DNA of 64,000 bases from NCBI RefSeq assembly GCF_002078875.1, contig NC_034410.1, positions 78,092,143 to 78,156,142 of the forward strand. The letters are read 5' to 3'. Numbering within the stretch: position 1 is the first letter of the stretch; each line of letters starts with the position of its first letter. A program made the translations under genes and the position numbers. Shown here piece by piece: positions 36,306 to 55,490 of this stretch. The notes below the pieces were generated by a model. That model was not told the DNA's origin. It ran no database searches and saw only the letters and a list, made by a program, of their open reading frames with translations. This stretch comes from Numida meleagris. Its lineage: Eukaryota; Chordata; Aves; Galliformes; Numididae.

Positions 36306-38240
36306 TTGTGCTATTGTTTAGATGAAAGCCCCTACAAAACTAAGGGATGAAGTCAGATCTCAGTCTGGACCTGAAATAGGGTGTGTAACGTGAGAAGTTG
36401 CTTTTCAAACTCATCTTGCATATCCAAACTCGAATCACATAAAGGTCGCTGTATTGGGAGGAATAAAGACCTAACAGTTCAGCTATAGAGCCTTAAAGTG
36501 CTCTTTGTTAGCATTAATCAAAACGTTGAATATTTCCTCTTTCTGTCTTGAGATTCTATGTAACATTTTTGCACACTGACGCTTTTCCTATTGAATTTTG
36601 CCATTAATTGTGAGTAAAGTGAAAGTACTTTGGATTTCTGAAACCTCCAAATTCGTTCATTTTGTGGTAATTGATTTGTTTACTGTGGAGTGTGCCTTAA
36701 ATTGAATACTTGGGATATAAAGAAAACTGAAGATTTTTGCAGTAATAATGATATTGTTGTTTGATTATAATACTAACAGAACAAAATGATGGATATACTG
36801 TAAAGTTTGGTTAAAAGTCATTATGCTGTATACTTTGACATATACATATTTTATATTTTCAAGGTGCTCTTTTTTCCCCCCACAAACTGTGAAAAAAAAT
36901 TGCCCTGATTTTTTCAGTTTTTCTTATTTCAATGTAAATAGAGGGTTCCTAATGCTTTTAACAGTATGGTTTCTTCCAGTCATGTATCTCAATTCAGTTT
37001 TGACATTATTTTCTTCATGCCTTCAGGTGAGCACTGAAGGAAGCACTTGTATTTTCTTCACACTTGAGTACTTTTATCTGCTTATTCAAAGTAATTGACA
37101 GTATGAGCATCTTGCAGTTTCTTTGTGAGGTGAAACTCTGTCTGTTGTCTGCTTCATAGTATAAGTCCAAGACGCATCAGACAGGAGAGATAAACCACTG
37201 CATATAGAAATCCATAGCTCATTTGTGTTGTGTTATAGTCTTGCATCATAATGCAAACTTTGCATGTAGCTTGTCGATATTCTTAGCTTAAAGTACTGAA
37301 ATTTATATGCATTTTTATGTGAGAGAAAGTCAATGTTAGTTGACCTTTTTATTCTCAAGGTTGAAGTTATAAATACTTTAATCTGTTTTTATTGCAGATT
37401 CTATCCAGAGCCATCATAGTCTGAATCAGCACCTGCAAGCAACAAATTGAAGCCACAATTTCAGGAGTGTAAACAGTAATTAGTAAGGCTATTGGGTAAA
37501 GTAAGGTATTATATAACTTATGATAAAGCCCACTATTTACATCTTTGCTTGATTACTTTTATCTTATTAGATTACATTTGTAGTTGGACTCATCCCTGAT
37601 TGAGTAGTTCAGTTGTTTTATAACATGGACGAATACCATTGTGCTAGATTACAGCAAACTTCAAAGAAAAGCTGCCAGTATATATACCTAGATTTTTTCC
37701 TTAATATATATAAAGAAAACCTGAAGTTCTACACCAGACCTGTTGACATTTCCCATTGTTTTAAAGGAGATGCATCAGTAGGGTAACAGTGGCATGGGCT
37801 AAGTTACGCATATTTATATGTTCAGCCTTATAAATTAAATATATATATTTATCCTGAATTTCAGAATACAACAGAAATATTATATGCTAAATAGCTGTGT
37901 TTACTCAAAGCAACAAAACAATTTGTACTTTAAAAAAAACAATGTATCTAAATTAATTAAGGATACCAAAATATACATACTGAGATTCTAACACTTATTT
38001 TGTTACTTGCTTGAACTAGGATATAACCTTAAATGCTATGAAAAGTTAAATACTTTATAATAAAAACCATTAGAAAGTTGATCCATTTCAGTATGACATT
38101 TTTACTTATGCTATAAAAAATAAAGTTTTTCATAAATTGAACTGTACTCTTATGTTTGAGTGCACTCATTACATTGTACGCCTCTGAATCCAAGAGCTGA
38201 AGACTTTAAAATGTTCTACTGAAAATACATTTATCTGAAC
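36306..38240. other. Intergenic, no gene recognised
   Basis: About 1.9 kb of AT-rich DNA. A 91-codon frame at 36823-37098 is rich in Phe/Leu but shows no recognisable domain or splice context. Confidence 0.5.
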
Positions 38241-38766
38241 AGTACATGGAATAGAGCAGTTTGGTGGGAAGGAACCTTCAGAGATGATCTAGTCCAACAG
38301 CCTGACCACTTCAGGGCTAAACAAAAGCTAAAGCATGCTGCTGAGGGCATTGTCCAAATTCTTCTTGAACGTTAACAGGCATGGGGCATCAACCCTTGGA
38401 AAGCCTGTTTGTGTTTGGCCACCTTCTCAGTAAAGACATTTTTCCTCATGTTCAGTTTGAACCTCCTCTGGTACAACTTTGTACTCTTTTGTGCCTCCTG
38501 CCATTAGTGTCCAGTGAGGGGAGAATAGCACTTCCTTTTCCACTTCCCCTCCTCAAGAAGTTGTAAAAACCAGTGAGGTTGTCTCTCAGCTTTCTTTTCT
38601 CCAGCCTAGACAAACCCAGTGTCCTTATGCCCTCCTCATAGGATGTGGCTTCCAGCCTTCTTACAAGCATTGCCCTCCTCTGGATGCTTCCAAGGACCTT
38701 AACGTTCTTTTTACGTTGTGGAGCCCAGAGGTGCACACAATACTCAAGGTGAAGTCACACCAATGC
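38241..38766 (-). mobile_element. CR1 LINE 3' part, antisense
   Basis: Antisense 3' end 'agagatgatctagtccaaca', then the antisense RT tail. On the minus strand 38452-38736 reads 'RRAMLVRRLEATSYEEGIRT', typical of the CR1 ORF2 C-terminus. Confidence 0.87.
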
Positions 38767-40105
38767 TTAAAAAAAAAAGGAAAAACATGAAAATGGCTTA
38801 ATGCACAGTTACTGGCTAGTTAACAAAATTTTCCAAATGTAAAAAAAAGTCTAAGTACATGAAGCTGCAGCTGAGAGGAGGAAATAAAAAATACTATTTT
38901 AAGTTAGTTTTCACTTAAAAAATTGTTCTGCAGATTATATTCAGACATGTTGAAATCTTTAATTTTGTAGCAGAGTTTTAAACAATTTTCTAGGCTACAG
39001 TACCAGGTGATGTCAGAGCTGGAGCTTATGGTGTTGAAACCTTACCAGTAGAAAAACTCTCCTGTCATTACAGAAGGCCACTAAGTAATAAGCCTGTGTG
39101 AAGAAACTGGGTATGCATAACAGGCAAACTGTTAATACCCTTGGAATTTCAGCTATATATATATATTTATTTTCTCACAAAATTCAGTAATCACCAGTAG
39201 TTGCTTACTGTTCTGGGGAAAATAAGCACAATTTCATTATTTTTTTCAGAATTACTCAGTTATATTTATATACTTTCTCTAGAAATTTAGTGATGTTCAC
39301 TTAATACAGCCCTTGGTTACCATTTTTTATTTTTAGCATCTATAAAAATGTATTAGAGAGCTGGGCTTCTTGTTCCCAGCAATGGTAAACTGCAACATTA
39401 GAAAGAATACACCTTGAGAGTCTTTGTAGCATAATTAAACTTTGTGAAGTATCACCAGTAGCACTGCTCTTTCAGTCATACTTTGATATTCTGATTCTAG
39501 GAGGAACTTTTTTTGCAAGTACTGCTTTCAGTTAACTGATTAAAAATGCTTAACTGTTTAAAAATGTAAAAGAAAGGAGAAATGGGAGATGATTAAACTC
39601 TAGTGTTAAATTACTTAACAGCGAGGCAGCCAAATCTTTTCTAACTCTCATCAGTTGAGTAAGAAGTTTTATTTCTTCTTAAACAAAATTGAAATGAATT
39701 CAATATATATTTCTGTAGAAAGCTTTCTGTAAGGTGTTCAGTATAAATTTACCTGAAGTTGGAGACCATAATGTCATGAAAAAGTAAGAGTATGGATATT
39801 TAAAAGTATTCACAAATTTATAGATCTCCTGCTCATTTGGACTTAAAGGTACTTGCTGTATCAAAGCCCAAAAAATCAATTCATAAAGAATTCCTGTGTG
39901 GGTGTTCACAACTCTGGTACTGCTGACCTGAGGATGAGAATTCGGTCATTCTTTTCTATGGTATGGTTTCCTTTTCTTGTTAGGTCTGCACAAAGTTTCC
40001 TAAAGTACTTTTATTGTTCTGCTTTGCATAGTTTGATGTATAATCTCTCTTCACTAATCTTGAATGATGTTCCTCTATGTTGGAGTTCTTGTCTAAGACT
40101 GTCCA
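38767..40105. other. Intergenic, no gene recognised
   Basis: AT-rich, with a short (TA)n run near 39153. No gene signal seen. Confidence 0.5.
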
Positions 40106-40312
40106 TTTTAGGGTGTCAGGGTGGTGAGGTGCTGGCCCAGGTTGCCCAGGGAAGCTGTGGATGCCCCATCCCTGGAGATGCTCAAGGCCAGGTTGGATGG
40201 GGTCCTGGGCAGCCTGAGCTGGTGGATGGCAGCCCCACCCATGGCAGGGGGTTTGTAACTAGGTGGTCTTCAAGGTCTGTTCCAACCCAAGCCACTCTAT
40301 GGTTCTGGTATT
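40106..40312 (+). mobile_element. CR1 LINE 3' end
   Basis: 'gatgccccatccctggagat' + 'gctcaaggccaggttggatg' and the end 'gtctgttccaacccaagcca' + 'ctctatggttct'. The 170-codon frame at 39853-40365 merely runs through it. Confidence 0.9.
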
Positions 40313-42109
40313 TATTATTGTTTTTTTCTAAGAAACTGTTAGATGTGGAACAACCAAGATCCTAACTTAGTAACTCAGCTCTGTTCAAGTGCTTTACTGT
40401 AGTGTTCTTAGTAGAACTCCTTCATAGTAGAACAACTTCTTTGTATATTGGTGGTTTTAATTTTAAAAGTGTAAGCCATATCCTATTTTAAAAATTATCT
40501 TCTTATTTTTCATACTATTAGGTATTGCCCAGAGGACAGTCCTCAAATTCTCAGATGTTTCCTTAATGTGCCATTAATGTATACCCAACTTTCCTTAGTC
40601 AAGCCAAGGAGGAGTTTGCTCTGCACTGTCAGCCAACTGAGTCTTCATAGGTCAGTTTGAATACCATGAGTTAAAATATTAACAACCTGAAGTGCTGTTG
40701 GAGTCTAAGATTTCTTCATATAAAGCAGGTGGCAAGCCCTGGAATTTGTGTTTGCATGTTCAGAATAATGGAAAGCTGCAGCAACAGCAAAATTTACAAG
40801 TTCTTCAATAAACATCAAATAAAATTAGTGTAACAAATCAGAAAGTTCCAAATGAATTCAAGGGTGGAAAAGTTTTCTCAAGTTCGCCTTATTTCACTAA
40901 TTATGTCGTTTTGTTTGCTTTACAGTGAACAGTCATGCAATGGCTAAGTTTTCAAAGTCATCAGCAGTTGCATTTAAAAGCAATGGAAGTTACTAATTTT
41001 TGAAGGATTTTCAGAGAGCTGCTGAAGTAAAAAGCTGGGCACTCACTCACAAAAATCTAGCATTACTTGTTTTAAATACTGGAACATTTACTTAGCTGTA
41101 TTGTGCTTCATCTCTGAGCTGAATATCTTTAATAAGTGGCATAATTTCATTTTTTTCAAACTGATTGCTTTGCAAGCTCTAAGATGAAACAAAAGTGCAA
41201 TTACATTTTATGAATTACAGCCAAGTATACTGAATATGTGAATATTTTTAATTCCAGATTGAGATTTAAAAATAATTTGGCAGTTTGGATACATGAAGAA
41301 TAACTTTCCTGTTACATGCAGCCACTTAACTGTAGGAACATCTAATGGCTATTCTCATTGTAATGTGACTGAATATATATTTCATTCTTATTTCTTCCAT
41401 CTTTTTAGACTAGTTTAAATATAAACACTTATTTTGTGTTGCAATGAAACAAGAAAAAATTGTTCATTTATTTCTTAAGCATCTGTAATGTCATTGAGTT
41501 CATCTTATCTGTTTCTTCAAAACTCGTGTCTGCATTGAACGTGCAGATTTAGTTGAAAAAGATGTAGAACTAATCCTGTTTTTTTTTCCGTAAACAAATA
41601 GCCTGTCCAGTATTCTGTTTCTGAGATTCTTTGTGTGTTGTTTTTCAAATTGTAGTTACATATCATGCAATAACCTGTTTTTGATCTTTTTGTTAGTTTA
41701 AAAAAAATGGAAGTAGAGAATCCAATCTTGTTACTTTTTGTCCTATTAATAGTTTTAATGACATTAAATGTCCAGAATGACTGGACATACAAAGTGTGGT
41801 AGGTGACTGTATGAAAAATTGGGCTTCAGAGATTGACTATAAAAATGCTTTGTGGTGAGCAAGAAAGAGTATTCTTTTGATAACAGGACTGTCAGCCTTA
41901 CTTTCTATAGATGCCATTTCATGCAGTATCAAGTACTGCATTCATGGTCCTCCAAATCAAGGCTACAAGGGTTCCACAGCCCATCATGATGTTGAAGATG
42001 GAGGCAAACAAGACATTAAACATCTTTGCTTTGCCTGTGTCCCTGTTTGTGAGGTGACCATCCTTATCAAGTAACAAACCAAGGTTATCTCTGTTCCTCT
42101 GTTTACTGT
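40313..42109. other. Intergenic, no gene recognised
   Basis: AT-rich. The minus-strand 91-codon frame at 41517-41792 shows no recognisable motif. Confidence 0.5.
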
Positions 42110-44300
42110 TAACATAGTTTTTTTAAAAGCTCTTTTTGTTGTCCCCGACTGTACTGACCAGCCTCAACTCTCATGTAGCTTAGTCTAGGCTGCACAGTTT
42201 TTTTCCTTACAATGGCATCTCTGTAGTCTTCCAGTGTTGCCTGACCTTGCTTCCAGCAGTCGTACGCTTTCTTTTTCCACCTAAGCTCTAAAAGAAAATC
42301 CCTGTTCATCCAAGCTGGCCTTCTGTCCTGCCTGCTTGTCTTCCACCATTTTGGAATTGCCTGTTCCTGTGTTCTGAAGAGGCTGTACTTAAAAAGTGTG
42401 AAGCACTGATGGACCCTAATGCCTTCAAAAGCGATTTTCCGGGGGCTCTCACTAATTAGTTCCCTGAGCAGCCTGAAATCTGCTTTCCTAATATCCAGAG
42501 CTGAGATTTTGGTGGCAGTTTTTCTCCTATCTCCAAAGAATTTAAAATCAGCTGCTTCATGATCACTATGACAAAGGCATCCTACAATTGCTACTTCATC
42601 TGTGAGACCTTCTCTGTTTATGAGCAACAAACCTATGTAGGTTACTCAAAGTAATGCCTCCTGTTTATTTCTGTGGGAACTACAACCGATAGAGCACTAT
42701 TAACCGATTGAGCACCGATAGAGCAGATTCTCATCTACAAAACAGTATTTTTCAACATGGTCTCCACCATTAACTATGCGTTTTACCAATGGTGAACAGG
42801 AGTGTGCATGCTGCTCTTGTAAAATTCTGCACCAGTCAAGTGACCTGCTGTTGCCACTGCTGAAATGCACCCCCCCATCACCTTGTTGTGCTCACATCCA
42901 CTGTTTGGTCTCCATAAACATTCAGCAAGTGTCAGTGAATGTCAGTGGGTGCCATTTCTTCTGCATGGAGGAATTCCGTGACACACCTTTGCTTCATCTG
43001 GATGTCAGACGCCATTTTGTCAGACTGCCCCTCTGCTGCCATCCATCACACAGCAACAAAGTGTAAGGAAATGCTGGTGGGAAAGTTCAACCTCTACTGC
43101 CATGCCACCAACGTCAGCCTCTGATATTGTGGGCCAACATCATAAAATAGCAGACATTAATTCAGAGCAGCCCTCATAGGAGGACACCTTATGTCGTCAG
43201 CTTTGTTAGTACCTGTGCCAAGAAATTACCATCAAGGTGTTTTAGGAATCTCCTGGACCTATTTGTATCAGCTGTGTGGTATTCCCAGTTAATATCTGGC
43301 AAGCTGAAGTCCCCCATAAGGACAAGGGTGGTTTGCTCTGGAGGTTTTGCATAGTTCCTTAAAGAATAATTCATCAGTGTTGTCATCCTCGCTGGGCAGT
43401 CTATAGTAGACTTGCCCAGAGACATCTGCTTTATTTGCTTGTCGCTTAATCATTAACCAGAGTCTCTCAACTGTGCCATCGCCAACTATAAGCTCTGTAA
43501 CTAGCCCCTCCCTCACACACAGTACCTGTCCTTGCCTTGCCTGTCCCTGATGAAAGCCCCAGTAACTTCTGTGCAAAAATCCTTTCTCCCTTCTGAGAAA
43601 GGTACATCCAGTCAGGTGCCTGCAGGCCTGGTGTTGTATGGATCATCCTATGAATAAGAAACCTCAAATTCTGTTGGTTACACCAGTGTTAGAGACACAT
43701 ATGTATCAACTGGGTCTGCCTGTTCAGTTCTGTTCTCTTCTACTGAAAGGGTAGAGGAACACGCTACCTGTGCCCCCATTGCTTTAGACAGTTGCCCCAA
43801 GGCCCTGAAGTCCCTTTGGATTGTCCTAGGACTTCTTGCTACCTCATTTGCTGCCATGGAAAACTAATAATAGTTGGAGGGCTGTACTAGGCTGGTGAGT
43901 TTCCTAGTGATGTCTCTTAGCCAGGCCCCAGGAGGGAGGCAGCCAACTTCCCTGTGGGTTGGGTCTGGTCGGCATATTAGGCCTTCTATTCGCCTCAGAA
44001 GGGAGCTGCCTATGACAACAACCCTTCTTTTCTTCATGACAGAGGTGTTTGTGATACAGGGGACAGGCTGAGTTGCCCTGGGTGAGCCCCTCCAGCCTGG
44101 ATGGACCTTCATCTACACCACTGTTTGCTTGTCCATCGAGTTCCTGAGCCTCATGTCTGTTGTATAAGGGCATCTGGGAGGGTGGGGTAGGCAGAGAGGG
44201 GATTCACCTGCTACCCTGAGCAGAAACCTTCTAACTTTACCTTCTATCTTTTCTTCTGTCTGCTTCTATCTCCCCTGCCTCTCGAGTTCCCTCCTTCTAC
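42110..44300 (-). mobile_element. CR1 LINE with ORF1 esterase and endonuclease, split by a mariner
   Basis: Reading on the minus strand from 44300 down. 44112-43864 encodes a CR1 ORF1 esterase segment ('KKRRVVVIGSSLLRRIEG', 'PPGAWLRDITRKL'), in which the catalytic G-D-S box reads G-S-S. 43667-43190 carries ORF2 endonuclease pieces ('YRLPSEDDNTDELFFKEL', 'LVLMGDFSLPDINWEYH', 'LDGNFLAQVLTKLTT'). After an inserted mariner, 42630-42110 continues the endonuclease/linker ('REGLTDEVAIV', 'CHSDHEAADFKFFG'). It is then cut off before the RT, so the 3' half is missing. Dead copy, but with 5' parts that most CR1 insertions lack. Confidence 0.82.
42641..43182 (-). mobile_element. Short mariner (Galluhop-type) element, copy 3, nested in CR1
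   Basis: The left terminus 'aaagtaatgcctcctgttta' and right terminus 'aaatagcagacattaattca' + 'gagcagccctca' are diverged forms of the termini of copies 1 and 2, and the body aligns with theirs. It lies between two parts of one CR1 ORF2 ('LTKLTT' and 'LLINREG'), close to TA dinucleotides as expected for mariner targets. The insertion is therefore younger than the CR1. Confidence 0.82.
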
Positions 44301-44339
44301 CTGGTGATAAGATGCCAGGGGATCCCTTGTTTCTTGTGT

Positions 44340-45312
44340 TGTAGCTGATACATCAGTTCCACATCTTGGGGCTGGTGCTCTTCAGTATCTTTATCAATGA
44401 CAGCAGGATTGAGTGCACCCTCAGCAAGTCTGCTGATTACACCAAGCTGAGTGGTGCAGCTGACACAACAGAAGGAAGGGATACTATCCAGAGGGACCTG
44501 GATGTGCTCAAAAAGTGGGCCCGCATGAACCTAATGAGGTTCATCACGACCATGTGCAAGGTGTTGCACTTGGATCGAGGCAATCCCAGTTATGAGTACA
44601 AACTGGGAGAAGAACTCATTGAGAGCAACCGTGCGGAGACAAACTTGGGGGTCCTGGTGGACAAAAAGCTGGACATGAGCCCACAGTGTGCACTTGCAGT
44701 CTGGAAGGCCAGTGGTATCCTGGGCTGCATCAAAAGAGGAGTGGCCAGCAAGGAGAGGGAGGTGATTGTCCCTGCTATGCTTTGCCCTTGTGAGGTCCCA
44801 TCTGGAGTACTGCATCCAGGCCCAAGGCCTCCAGAACAAGAAAGATGTGGAACAGACAGTGAGTCCAGAGGAGGGCCACAAGGATAGTCAGAGGGCTGGA
44901 GCACCTCCCTTATGAAGAAAGGCTGAGGGAGTTGCACTTGTTTAGCCTGGGGAAGAAAAAGTTCTGGGGAGACCTCACTGCAGCCTTCCAGACCTAAAGA
45001 GGGCCTGCAAGAGAGCTAGAGAGGGACTCTTTGTCCGGGACTGTTGTGACAGGACAAGGGATTTTAAACTAAAAGAGGGAAGATTTAGAATGGATCTAAG
45101 GAGTCAGTTCTTCACTCAGAGGGCAGTGAGACCCTGGTACGGGTCACCCATAGAAGCTGTGGGTGCCCCATCCCTGGAGGCGCTCAAGGCCAGGTTGGAT
45201 GGGGCCCTGGGCAGCCTGAGCTGGTGAAGGGCACCCCTGCCCACGGCACGGGGTTGGGGCTGGGTGGGCTTTGAGGTCCCTTCCAACCTATGCTGCTCTG
45301 TGATTGTATGAT
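44340..45312 (+). mobile_element. CR1 LINE, RT to 3' end
   Basis: Sense CR1 starting within the RT ('[11 protein letters not shown]', then '[13 protein letters not shown]', a degenerate FADDTK box), '[20 protein letters not shown]', and the 3' end 'ggatggggccctgggcagcc' and 'ggtcccttccaacctatgct' + 'gctctgtgattgtatgat'. The 173-codon frame at 44366-44887 is an intact part of this old ORF2. Confidence 0.9.
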
Positions 45313-45589
45313 AAATTCTGGCTCCTGAAAGGCCTCAGGTCTTGCTGAGACAGCAGTTGGTAAGCAGCGTGCCAGAAGACAGTGCAGTGTTAGAGCAGCA
45401 GAAGTCATCTGTATTCTTTCCTTGACACCATACCAAAGTGCAAAGGCACTTAGAAGACACGCACTTACAGCCAGCCTGGGTCATTTCTGCAAGAACATAA
45501 ACTTAGAAAGACATATACAAATACCAGCGTTCATACAACCTAACCTCTCTGTGCACCTTGAGATTATGTCTTCAGGAATACCGTGAGGT
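45313..45589. other. Short spacer before the CpG island
   Basis: Nothing recognised. Confidence 0.5.
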
Positions 45590-45719
45590 CATCCTGAACC
45601 CGCAGCCTCGAGGCACTGAGAGGAGAGGAACTGCAGGACACCTCAGCCACTGTCGCACACCGCTCAGCCGACCCCGAGTCCCGCTCAGCCGGCGCACAGG
45701 GAGTTAACCGCGCTCCTGC

Positions 45720-45746
45720 GGGGCGGGGCGGGGCGGGGCGGGGCGG
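45720..45746 (+). promoter_or_regulatory. Tandem GC boxes (Sp1-type sites)
   Basis: Five GGGGC units in 27 bp, giving overlapping GGGGCGGGG sites. They sit about 85 bp upstream of the donor of the presumed first exon. Confidence 0.75.
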
Positions 45747-45749
45747 CTC

Positions 45750-45830
45750 AGCCCGCTGCCGCAGCCGGCGCGGTACGGCTTGGAGGTGGCGGAGCGTTTT
45801 GCGCGGTGTTCGCTGCCCCGTGGCGCCCAG
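45750..45830 (+). other. UPP1: UPP1 untranslated first exon (start uncertain)
   Basis: The end is set by the donor 'cccag|gtgagacag' at 45830/45831. The start is a guess placed just downstream of the GC boxes. It would splice to the acceptor 'cacataattctag' at 47033. Confidence 0.5.
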
Positions 45831-46502
45831 GTGAGACAGTGGCACGGGGTGGGCGGCACAGGCGGGCGCGGGGTCCGCGTCCCCCCCGGAACGCGCGCGG
45901 TGCTCCGCTGCGGCCGCCCCCATCGCGCCGCCGTAAGGATGCCGGTCTGGTGCTGAGCGGGGTTGTAAGCGTTACCTCCTGTCCAGTGCGGAGGTGAAGT
46001 GTATGAAAGAATTTATTGTTTTAAATGAAGGAGATTAAACATCCTTTATGAGTTTTAATGCATTTCCTTCGGTCAGTGGCTTTTAACGCGCAGCCTTCAG
46101 TTTCCTCTCGCTCGGTTCTTTGTCGGGTCTTTCCAAATGCATCTCTTTTGTAATTCTGTTGCAGAACAGGGTGCTTTCTGTTTCGCCGTAGTGCGGTCCC
46201 CGGGGCTGTAAGAACCGACCGCCTGTCTGTATAGTACCTCCGTGCGGTCAGACCCTGTGTAAAGAGGGGGAGGAGGAAGGCTTTGTCACTCGGGGCTTCC
46301 TGGACGGGCATCCCCAGGTAGTCAGCTTTTGCACGTAGTCACTGCTGAAAACGATAACAGATGATTCATTCTGTATTCACAGTTCTGTTATTGTATCGAT
46401 GCCAGAGCCCCGGTGATACATTTACAGAAAGCGCAGAAGGGAGCATCTTGTTTATTTATGCGTTTTTTTCGTGTAGGTTAGGGTAATGGATTAGAAAAAG
46501 GG

Positions 46503-46667
46503 ATGAGCGAGGCACAGGAGAGCTGTTACTTCTCGGAGTCGTGTTTGGTCGCCTTCACGCTCCGGGTGGCACAGATACAGAAGTGCTCTTACGGTTACGA
46601 GGAGGAGCTTCGGGAAGAGGAGATGATGATTAAGAGGTTCCATGAAACTCGTGTTTCAGGCGTATGA
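46503..46667 (+). other. 54-codon open frame downstream of the CpG island
   Basis: ATG at 46503 to TGA at 46665-46667. The frame is acidic toward its end ('YGYEEELREEEMMIKR') and looks more protein-like in codon use than the surrounding sequence. It lies in UPP1 intron 1. I recognise no family and no clear splice sites at its edges. It could be an unannotated small exon, an alternative first exon or chance. Confidence 0.25.
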
Positions 46668-47045
46668 CAGCTAGAGAGGAGCTGCGGGGACCGTCCAGAG
46701 CCGTCGCACAGGAGGTGCGGCAGCAGGAAGAGCAGTCAGAACTACCAGACGTGCCTCTCTCCAGCAGTAAGGCAGGTGCTGCTGGACAACAGAAGCAGTG
46801 GTGAGGCGGGGGTTGTCTTAGGAGGGGGCAGGGGGGATGCTCAGCCACGAAAACGGCGTGTGCTCATTTTGCCGGAGTTGTAAAAGCTGAAGTGTGGCGG
46901 GAGTGTTTTTTGTTTTAGTATTTGTGACAGTGCAATCTATGTGTGGGGTTTCTACCACTGTTAATGATGCTAGCTTTACAGATGAGACTGTTCTAATGCA
47001 TTTATAGCAAATTATTTAAACACATAATTCTAGGTCCAAGCATAC

Positions 47046-54976
<7,931 letters not shown>

Positions 54977-55490
54977 CATGTCTGTCTTTGGTTTTTAGAA
55001 ACAGAAGGCTTTTGCACACGGAAGTTGCGGTCACAACCTCTGTGCGTTAAAGGTTTTTTGCCTCAGAATAGCTTTTAGCATTCCATGTATATGTGGAAGT
55101 TAATTATTTATGTCAGTGTGCTTTGGGAACTGAATGTGCTGAATGCACTTCAGTTAAGATTAGTTTAGTTATTGTTGCTGGTATTTAAGATTCCCTTTTC
55201 TGAGTGGAAACTGGATCTGTTGTGAAGGACAAGCTTGCTGTGACGTATGAGAAAGTTTTATTTATCTTGGCTGCTGAAGAAAAAGTAGGAAGAAAACAAA
55301 GTACTTTTTTTGGAAAGTACTTGTGAACCACCAAATTAAAATTAACTTAAGAATGCTAATACCTTCCTCGTTGTTTTTAAAAAGTATATAAAGTTATATA
55401 TATTATAAGCCCTTGTTGCTTCACTTTGTAAGGAAAATTTAGAGTGAATGCACTTCGTTTTTTTCCAGAATTTGACAAATAAACAGTATT
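54977..55490 (+). other. UPP1: UPP1 3' UTR (probable)
   Basis: AT-rich sequence following the UPP1 stop codon. A canonical AATAAA at 55478-55483 is the nearest good polyadenylation signal. A further one at about 56885-56890 could serve a longer form. Confidence 0.5.
55478..55483 (+). terminator. UPP1: Candidate UPP1 polyadenylation signal
   Basis: AATAAA hexamer about 0.5 kb after the stop. Cleavage position cannot be read from sequence alone. Confidence 0.45.

Larger units (their letters stand above)
45590..46010 (+). promoter_or_regulatory. UPP1: CpG island promoter of UPP1
   Basis: About 0.4 kb of very GC- and CpG-rich sequence in an otherwise AT-rich window, immediately upstream of the UPP1 exons. 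It includes a tandem GC-box array (45720-45746), a CpG-dense stretch to about 45950 and a good splice donor ('ggcgcccag|gtgaga' at 45830/45831) that ends a probable untranslated first exon. No clear TATA box, as usual for CpG island promoters. The exact transcription start cannot be read from sequence. Confidence 0.75.

Noticed and set aside
39853..40365. 170-codon plus-strand open frame
   Set aside because: Its second half is the translated CR1 3' end and its first half has no motif; it is not a gene.
44366..44887. 173-codon plus-strand open frame
   Set aside because: It is a remaining open part of CR1 ORF2 (RT/C-terminal region), not a host gene.
45564..45923. 119-codon minus-strand open frame across the CpG island
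   Set aside because: Ala/Pro/Arg-rich composition is what GC-rich sequence gives by chance; it overlaps the UPP1 promoter and first exon, and no family is recognised.
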